Shown here: one piece after another, positions 7,701 through 11,361 of the stretch | Layout: each line of letters opens with the position of its first letter | Numbering within the stretch: the first letter of the stretch is position 1 | NCBI GenBank assembly: GCA_052386775.1 | Contig: JBQTJV010000346.1 | Span: 1 to 11,361, forward strand | Reading direction: 5' to 3' | DNA length: 11,361 nt | Source of the DNA: DSOT01 sp052386775 | GTDB taxonomy: Bacteria; Pseudomonadota; Gammaproteobacteria; Burkholderiales; SG8-41 | Notes under the pieces: model-generated | What the model was told of the DNA's origin: nothing | Seen by the model: only the letters and a program-made list of their open reading frames with translations | The model's database searches: none | Position numbers and translations under genes: made by a program

Positions 7701-8021
7701 ACGCGCGGCACGGCCACCGCGCTCGCCGCAGCCGGGCTCAACGTGACGCCGGTCAACAAGGTCGCGGAAGGCCGGCCGCATATCGTGGACATGATCAAGA
7801 ACGGAGAGATCGCGCTGATCGTCAATACGGTCGAGGAGAAGCGAACCGCGGTGCGCGATTCGTATTCGATCCGGCGCGCGGCCCTGCAGGGCCGGATAAC
7901 GCTCTATACCACGCTGTCCGGTGCGCGTGCCGCGTGCCATGGCATCGAAGAATCGGGCGAGCTGCGCGCCTATGCGGTGCAAGGTCTGCACGCGCGGCTG
8001 CCCGAAGAAGTTATACACTGA
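4800..8021 (+). CDS. carB: Carbamoyl-phosphate synthase large subunit CarB
   Basis: Synthetase subunit: phosphorylates bicarbonate, adds ammonia delivered by CarA, and phosphorylates carbamate to give carbamoyl phosphate. At 1073 aa it is the same length as E. coli CarB. The two homologous ATP-grasp halves are visible: the first has [20 protein letters not shown] and [20 protein letters not shown]; the second, after about residue 555, has [19 protein letters not shown] and [15 protein letters not shown]. An oligomerisation region lies between them. The C-terminal MGS-like allosteric domain starts near 939. The UMP/IMP site looks intact, with T968, T971, K987, N1009 and T1010 in the positions of E. 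coli T974, T977, K993, N1015 and T1016. The ornithine-site segment ([16 protein letters not shown]) is also kept. Feedback control by UMP and activation by ornithine are therefore likely. It follows carA and precedes greA by 21 bases. Confidence 0.98.
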   Translation: [1073 protein letters not shown]

Positions 8022-8042
8022 CAACGAACCCGAGGAAGCGGA

Positions 8043-8519
8043 ATGGGCAAGATTCCATTGACGGTTGCCGGTGCTGAGAAACTGCGCGCGGAGCTGCAGG
8101 AGCTGCGCACCGTGCAGCGCCCGTGCATCATCAATGCCATCTCCGAGGCCCGGTCGCACGGCGATCTGTCGGAGAACGCGGAATATCACGCGGCGAAGGA
8201 ACGGCAGAGCTTCGTCGAGGGCCGCATCGCGGAGATCGAGGCAAAGCTCGCCAACGCGCAGATCATCAATCCGGCGCTGCTCGATGCCGATGGCCGGTGT
8301 GTCTTCGGCGCTACGGTGGAACTCGAAGACGTTGCCAACCGGGAAGTCGTCACCTATCAGATCGTCGGCGAGGACGAGGCGGATATCAAGCTGGGCAAGA
8401 TTTCGATCAGCTCGCCCATCGCCCGTGCGCTGATCGGAAAATACTCGGGCGACGTCGCAGAAGTGGAAGCGCCGGGCGGCACCCGGGAATACGAGATACT
8501 GGACGTCAGATACGTCTAG
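8043..8519 (+). CDS. greA: Transcription elongation factor GreA
   Basis: Binds the secondary channel of RNA polymerase and stimulates cleavage of backtracked RNA, rescuing paused complexes. At 158 aa it is the same length as E. coli GreA. The N-terminal coiled coil (about 10-75) carries the tip motif SHGDLSENAEYHAAKE, with the metal-coordinating acids D41 and E44 both present. The C-terminal FKBP-like domain (about 80-158) includes GATVELED, the segment YQIVGEDEADIKLGKISISSPIARALIG, and GDVAEVEAPGG. GAGGA (8032-8036) sits 6 nt before the ATG. The gene follows carB by 21 bases and is probably read from the car transcript; no separate promoter is evident in the gap. It converges on yhbY with 31 bases between stops and no classical terminator there. 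Confidence 0.98.
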   Translation: MGKIPLTVAGAEKLRAELQELRTVQRPCIINAISEARSHGDLSENAEYHAAKERQSFVEGRIAEIEAKLANAQIINPALLDADGRCVFGATVELEDVANREVVTYQIVGEDEADIKLGKISISSPIARALIGKYSGDVAEVEAPGGTREYEILDVRYV

Positions 8520-8550
8520 AACCGCAACGCACCCCGTCCATAATTGAACG

Positions 8551-8904
8551 TTACTGCATCTGGTAGCTGCGTTTGGCGCGCCGCTTCGGCTTCCCGGTGC
8601 GCTTGCGCACCGGGTCTGCAGGTTCGGGTTTCGCGGGTCGCGGCCGATGGACGATGAGTATCTTTCCGATCTGCTGCACCGGGGAACAACCCAGAGCGCG
8701 ACAGATGTCCTCGATCCAGTTTCGCCTTCGTTCCCGGTCTTCATGCAAGACCCGGATCTTGATCAGTTCGTGACTCTTGAGCGCGAGGTCGATTTCCTTC
8801 AGAACCGCGGGCGTGAGACCCGCTTCGCCGATGAGCACCACCGGGTACAGGCGGTGCGCGCTCGCCCTGAGGGCGCGGCGTTGCGTCGGCGTAAGCTCAG
8901 ACAT
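8551..8904 (-). CDS. yhbY: YhbY family RNA-binding protein (CRM domain, ribosome assembly)
   Basis: Small RNA-binding protein with a CRS1-YhbY (CRM) domain, a family associated with pre-50S ribosomal particles. It is 117 aa from the ATG at 8904. The CRM domain covers about residues 2-90, with the GxxG RNA-binding loop GEAG at 26-29, then LTPAVLKEIDLALKSHELIK, DICRALGC and QQIGKILIVHRP. A basic tail of about 27 residues (RKRTGKPKRRAKRSYQMQ at the end) is longer than in the 97-aa E. coli protein and would add RNA affinity. The frame stays open upstream to 9111, but that extension is Arg/Pro/Ala-rich and antisense to rlmE, so the start at 8904 is used. No Shine-Dalgarno is visible. It is divergent from rlmE, with 17 bases between starts. 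Confidence 0.93.
   Translation of the reverse strand: MSELTPTQRRALRASAHRLYPVVLIGEAGLTPAVLKEIDLALKSHELIKIRVLHEDRERRRNWIEDICRALGCSPVQQIGKILIVHRPRPAKPEPADPVRKRTGKPKRRAKRSYQMQ
8593..8614. repeat. Perfect 10-bp inverted repeat inside the 3' end of yhbY
   Basis: CCCGGTGCGC (8593-8602), TT, GCGCACCGGG (8605-8614). It sits 74 bases past the greA stop, inside the basic-tail codons of yhbY. No T run follows on either strand. It could form a stable stem in greA read-through RNA or in the yhbY mRNA, or simply reflect GC-rich coding constraint. Confidence 0.55.
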
Positions 8905-8921
8905 GAATCGAGTGTAACGCA

Positions 8922-9548
8922 ATGGCACGCAGCAAGAGCAGCCGGAACTGGCTGCGCGAGCACGTAACCGACGCCTACGTGCGGCGGGCACGCACGGAAG
9001 GGTTTCGCTCACGCGCGGCATACAAGCTGCAGCAAATCGCGGGTCGGGACCGGCTCTTCCGTCCCGGCATGACCGTGGTCGACCTCGGTGCGGCGCCGGG
9101 AGGGTGGTCACAGGTCGCTGCCAGGGCCGTTGCGCCGGGCGGACGCGTGATCGCCCTGGATTTGCTCGAAATGCCGGGCCTGGCAGACGTTACTTTTCTG
9201 CAAGGCGACTTCCGCGACGAGACGGCCTTGTCCAATCTGGAACGGCTCCTGGGCGGCGGCCGCACGGTGGATATTGTGCTTTCCGACATGGCGCCCAATA
9301 TCAGCGGTGTGGCCAGTGCCGACCACGCGAGCGCCATGGCGCTCGCGGAACTGGCCCTCGATTTCGCGCTAAAACATCTGAAACCGCAGGGAAAGTTGCT
9401 GGTCAAAGCGTTCCATGGCGCGGGCTTCGAAGCCCTGCTGCGCACGATGCGAGCGCGGTTTCTGCGGGTATCCGTGCGTAAACCGGACGCCTCGCGCAGC
9501 CGTTCCAGCGAGGTGTATCTGCTGGGCGCGGGCGTGAAGGGACATTGA
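8922..9548 (+). CDS. rlmE: 23S rRNA (uridine2552-2'-O)-methyltransferase RlmE (RrmJ/FtsJ)
   Basis: SAM-dependent enzyme that 2'-O-methylates U2552 in the A-loop of 23S rRNA late in 50S assembly. At 208 aa it matches E. coli (209). The SAM motif VDLGAAPGGW is at 53-62. The catalytic K-D-K-E set is complete: K35 (SRAAYKL), D122 (LSDMAPN), K162 (LLVKAFHG) and E197 (SSEVYLLG). RKPDASRSRS (186-195) is also typical. The ATG at 8922 has only a weak GAG 9 nt upstream, and the 17-base gap to yhbY means that the rlmE promoter must lie within yhbY coding DNA. It is followed by ftsH after 86 bases, the same pairing as in E. coli. Confidence 0.97.
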   Translation: MARSKSSRNWLREHVTDAYVRRARTEGFRSRAAYKLQQIAGRDRLFRPGMTVVDLGAAPGGWSQVAARAVAPGGRVIALDLLEMPGLADVTFLQGDFRDETALSNLERLLGGGRTVDIVLSDMAPNISGVASADHASAMALAELALDFALKHLKPQGKLLVKAFHGAGFEALLRTMRARFLRVSVRKPDASRSRSSEVYLLGAGVKGH

Positions 9549-9550
9549 GG

Positions 9551-9566
9551 GCAGCACGTTTGCTGC
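9551..9566 (+). repeat. Short hairpin just after rlmE
   Basis: GCAGCA, loop CGTT, TGCTGC: a perfect 6-bp stem starting 3 bases after the rlmE stop. It overlaps the -35 of the candidate ftsH promoter and has no T tract, so it is at most a weak processing or pause site. Confidence 0.4.
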
Positions 9567-9588
9567 ACCGCAAGCAGAAGGTTACAAT
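9560..9588 (+). promoter_or_regulatory. Candidate promoter of ftsH
   Basis: -35 TTGCTG (9560-9565; 3/6) and -10 TACAAT (9583-9588; 5/6) have a 17-base spacer, giving a start near 9595 and a leader of about 40 nt. It does not resemble a sigma32 heat-shock promoter. ftsH may be read both from here and from rlmE. Confidence 0.4.
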
Positions 9589-9623
9589 GGAAAATCAACG
9601 CTGAAGCACATGCCGGGGCGGGT

Positions 9624-9629
9624 AAGGAG
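9624..9629 (+). promoter_or_regulatory. Shine-Dalgarno of ftsH, supports the TTG start
   Basis: AAGGAG ends 5 nt before TTG 9635. The following codons give NNLIKNVAIWLVIA, the expected FtsH N-terminus, and no ATG or GTG is better placed. Confidence 0.8.
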
Positions 9630-9634
9630 CATTC

Positions 9635-11361
9635 TTGAACAATCTGATTAAGAACGTGGCGATCTGGCTGGTGATTGCGCTCGTGTTGATGACGGTATTC
9701 AACCAGTTCAGTACGCGCCAGACCACGCAGAAGGCGATGGAGTATTCCCAGTTCATCGACGAGGTGAAGCAGGGGCGCATCGCCAAAGTGACCATCGAGG
9801 GCCGCGTGCTGAAGGGCGTGAAGACGAGCGGCGAGCGTTTCACCACCTATTCGCCGTCCGATCCGTGGCTGGTCAGCGATCTGCTCAAGAACGGCGTCAT
9901 CATCGAAGCGAAGCCGGAGGAAGAGCCTTCGCTCCTCATGAATATCTTCGTCTCGTGGTTCCCGATGCTGCTGCTGATCGGCGTGTGGATTTTCTTCATG
10001 CGCCAGATGCAGGGCGGCGGCCGCGGCGGCGCATTCTCGTTCGGCAAGAGCCGGGCGCGCATGCTGGACGAATCGAACAATACCGAGACCTTTGCCGACG
10101 TCGCGGGCTGCGAAGAGGCGAAGGAAGAAGTGGCCGAACTGGTCGAATTCCTGCGCGATCCGTCGAAGTTCCAGAAGTTGGGCGGCCGCATCCCGCGCGG
10201 CGTGCTGATGGTCGGCAATCCGGGCACCGGCAAGACGCTGCTCGCGCGCGCCATCGCCGGTGAGGCAAAGGTTCCGTTCTTTTCGATTTCGGGTTCCGAC
10301 TTCGTCGAAATGTTCGTCGGCGTCGGTGCGGCGCGCGTGCGCGACATGTTCGAGCAGGCGAAGAAGCACGCACCGTGCATCGTCTTCATCGACGAGATCG
10401 ATGCGGTCGGGCGCCAGCGCGGCGCGGGGCTGGGCGGCGGCAACGACGAGCGCGAGCAGACCCTCAATCAACTGCTGGTGGAGATGGACGGCTTCGAGGC
10501 TAACATCGGCGTTATCGTGATCGCGGCGACCAACCGGCCCGATGTGCTGGATCCGGCGTTGCTGCGTCCGGGACGCTTTGACCGTCAGGTCGTGGTTCCC
10601 CTTCCCGACATCCGCGGACGGGAGCAGATTCTGCTGGTTCACATGCGCAAGGTGCCGGTCGCGCCGGACGTCAAAGCCGACATCATCGCGCGCGGCACGC
10701 CGGGATTCTCCGGAGCGGACCTCGCCAACCTCGTGAACGAAGCCGCGCTCTTTGCGGCACGGGCGAACAAGCGCCTGGTCGACATGGAGGATTTCGAGCG
10801 GGCTAAGGACAAGATCATCATGGGCGCGGAGCGCCGCTCGATCGTGATGCCGGAGTACGAGCGCCGCAATACCGCCTATCACGAATCGGGGCATGCGGTG
10901 GTGGCCAAGGTCCTCACCAAGACCGACCCGGTGCACAAGGTCACCATCATCCCCCGCGGCCGCGCGCTGGGGGTCACCATGCAGCTTCCCGAGCACGACC
11001 GCTACAGCATGGACCGTGAGCAGATCCTGCAGAACATCGCGGTGCTGTTCGGCGGCCGCATCGCGGAAGAGATCTTCATGGGACAGATGACGACCGGCGC
11101 GTCCAACGACTTCGAGCGCGCGACGGCAAGGGCGCGCAACATGGTCACGCGCTGGGGCATGAGCGATTCGCTGGGACCCATGGTCTACGGCGAGAACGAG
11201 GGCGAAGTCTTTCTCGGGCGCTCGATCACCACGCACAAGAACGTTTCCGAATCGACCATGCAGAAGGTGGATTCGGAGATCCGGCGCATCGTCGATGAGC
11301 AGTACGGCGTTGCGCGCAGGATCATCGAGGAGAAGCGCGACAAGGTCGAGATGATGGCGAA
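9635..11361 (+). CDS. ftsH: ATP-dependent zinc metalloprotease FtsH, C-terminus outside window
   Basis: Membrane-anchored AAA+ protease that degrades membrane and short-lived regulatory proteins (in E. coli LpxC, sigma32, SecY). 575 codons are visible of about 640; the frame is still open at the right edge. In order: TM1 (about 7-23), a periplasmic domain (about 24-98), TM2 (about 102-122), a Gly-rich linker, then the AAA+ domain with Walker A GNPGTGKT (194-201), Walker B FIDEID (D253, E254), and the second region of homology with arginine fingers in RPGRFDR (311-317). The zinc protease domain has HESGH (416-420) and the third ligand D492 in TTGASND. Walker A has Asn where most homologues have Pro (GPPGTGKT), which still fits GxxxxGKT. 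The start is TTG 9635 with AAGGAG 5 nt upstream. It follows rlmE. Confidence 0.98.
   Translation, partial: MNNLIKNVAIWLVIALVLMTVFNQFSTRQTTQKAMEYSQFIDEVKQGRIAKVTIEGRVLKGVKTSGERFTTYSPSDPWLVSDLLKNGVIIEAKPEEEPSLLMNIFVSWFPMLLLIGVWIFFMRQMQGGGRGGAFSFGKSRARMLDESNNTETFADVAGCEEAKEEVAELVEFLRDPSKFQKLGGRIPRGVLMVGNPGTGKTLLARAIAGEAKVPFFSISGSDFVEMFVGVGAARVRDMFEQAKKHAPCIVFIDEIDAVGRQRGAGLGGGNDEREQTLNQLLVEMDGFEANIGVIVIAATNRPDVLDPALLRPGRFDRQVVVPLPDIRGREQILLVHMRKVPVAPDVKADIIARGTPGFSGADLANLVNEAALFAARANKRLVDMEDFERAKDKIIMGAERRSIVMPEYERRNTAYHESGHAVVAKVLTKTDPVHKVTIIPRGRALGVTMQLPEHDRYSMDREQILQNIAVLFGGRIAEEIFMGQMTTGASNDFERATARARNMVTRWGMSDSLGPMVYGENEGEVFLGRSITTHKNVSESTMQKVDSEIRRIVDEQYGVARRIIEEKRDKVEMMA

Noticed and set aside
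8905..9111. 69-residue N-terminal extension of yhbY
   Set aside because: It is antisense to the conserved SAM-binding half of rlmE, has Arg/Pro/Ala-rich composition, and has no counterpart in the family; MSELTPTQRRALRA is the normal start.
1..11361. A novel defence, mobile or biosynthetic system
   Set aside because: All of the coding space is accounted for by recognised housekeeping genes plus one Bug receptor; no transposase, integrase, direct-repeat array, RT, toxin-antitoxin pair or composition break was seen.

Overview
The window is an ordinary, densely packed stretch of a high-GC betaproteobacterial chromosome, most likely Burkholderiales or a close relative. The evidence is the close match of every protein to beta/gammaproteobacterial families, a periplasmic Bug (TctC-like) solute receptor of the type greatly expanded in Burkholderiales, and a gene order (recN / fur / bamE / dapB / carA / carB / greA / yhbY / rlmE / ftsH) that I recall as conserved in that group. 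I see no prophage, insertion sequence, CRISPR array, tRNA, rRNA or defence system, and no gene-free stretch longer than 136 bases.

Layout. Bases 1-610 carry the C-terminal third of recN (DNA repair), cut by the left edge. It converges on an orphan Bug-family receptor gene (635-1585, minus), which lies just downstream of fur (1660-2091, minus). A 95-base intergenic region with overlapping face-to-face promoters separates fur from bamE (2187-2669, plus), whose stop overlaps the start of dapB (2666-3463, lysine/peptidoglycan precursor synthesis). A 136-base gap holds a clear sigma70-type promoter and a perfect 11-bp hairpin in the leader of carA. Then come carA (3600-4766, GTG start) and carB (4800-8021), the two subunits of carbamoyl-phosphate synthetase, with a hairpin between them that covers the carB ribosome binding site. 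greA (8043-8519) follows carB after 21 bases. yhbY (8551-8904, minus) converges on greA and is divergent, by only 17 bases, from rlmE (8922-9548), which is followed by ftsH (TTG start at 9635, running off the right edge).

How they work together. carAB feeds both arginine and pyrimidine synthesis. yhbY and rlmE act on the large ribosomal subunit, and ftsH is the partner that commonly follows rlmE. fur and bamE are global-regulation and envelope-assembly genes. The only piece that looks added to the conserved order is the Bug receptor between recN and fur.

I found no convincing novel system. The points worth a second look are modest: two hairpins in the car operon leader and intercistronic gap, the orphan receptor next to fur, the long Ala/Pro/Lys tail of BamE, and a perfect inverted repeat in the 3' end of yhbY that could act on greA transcripts.
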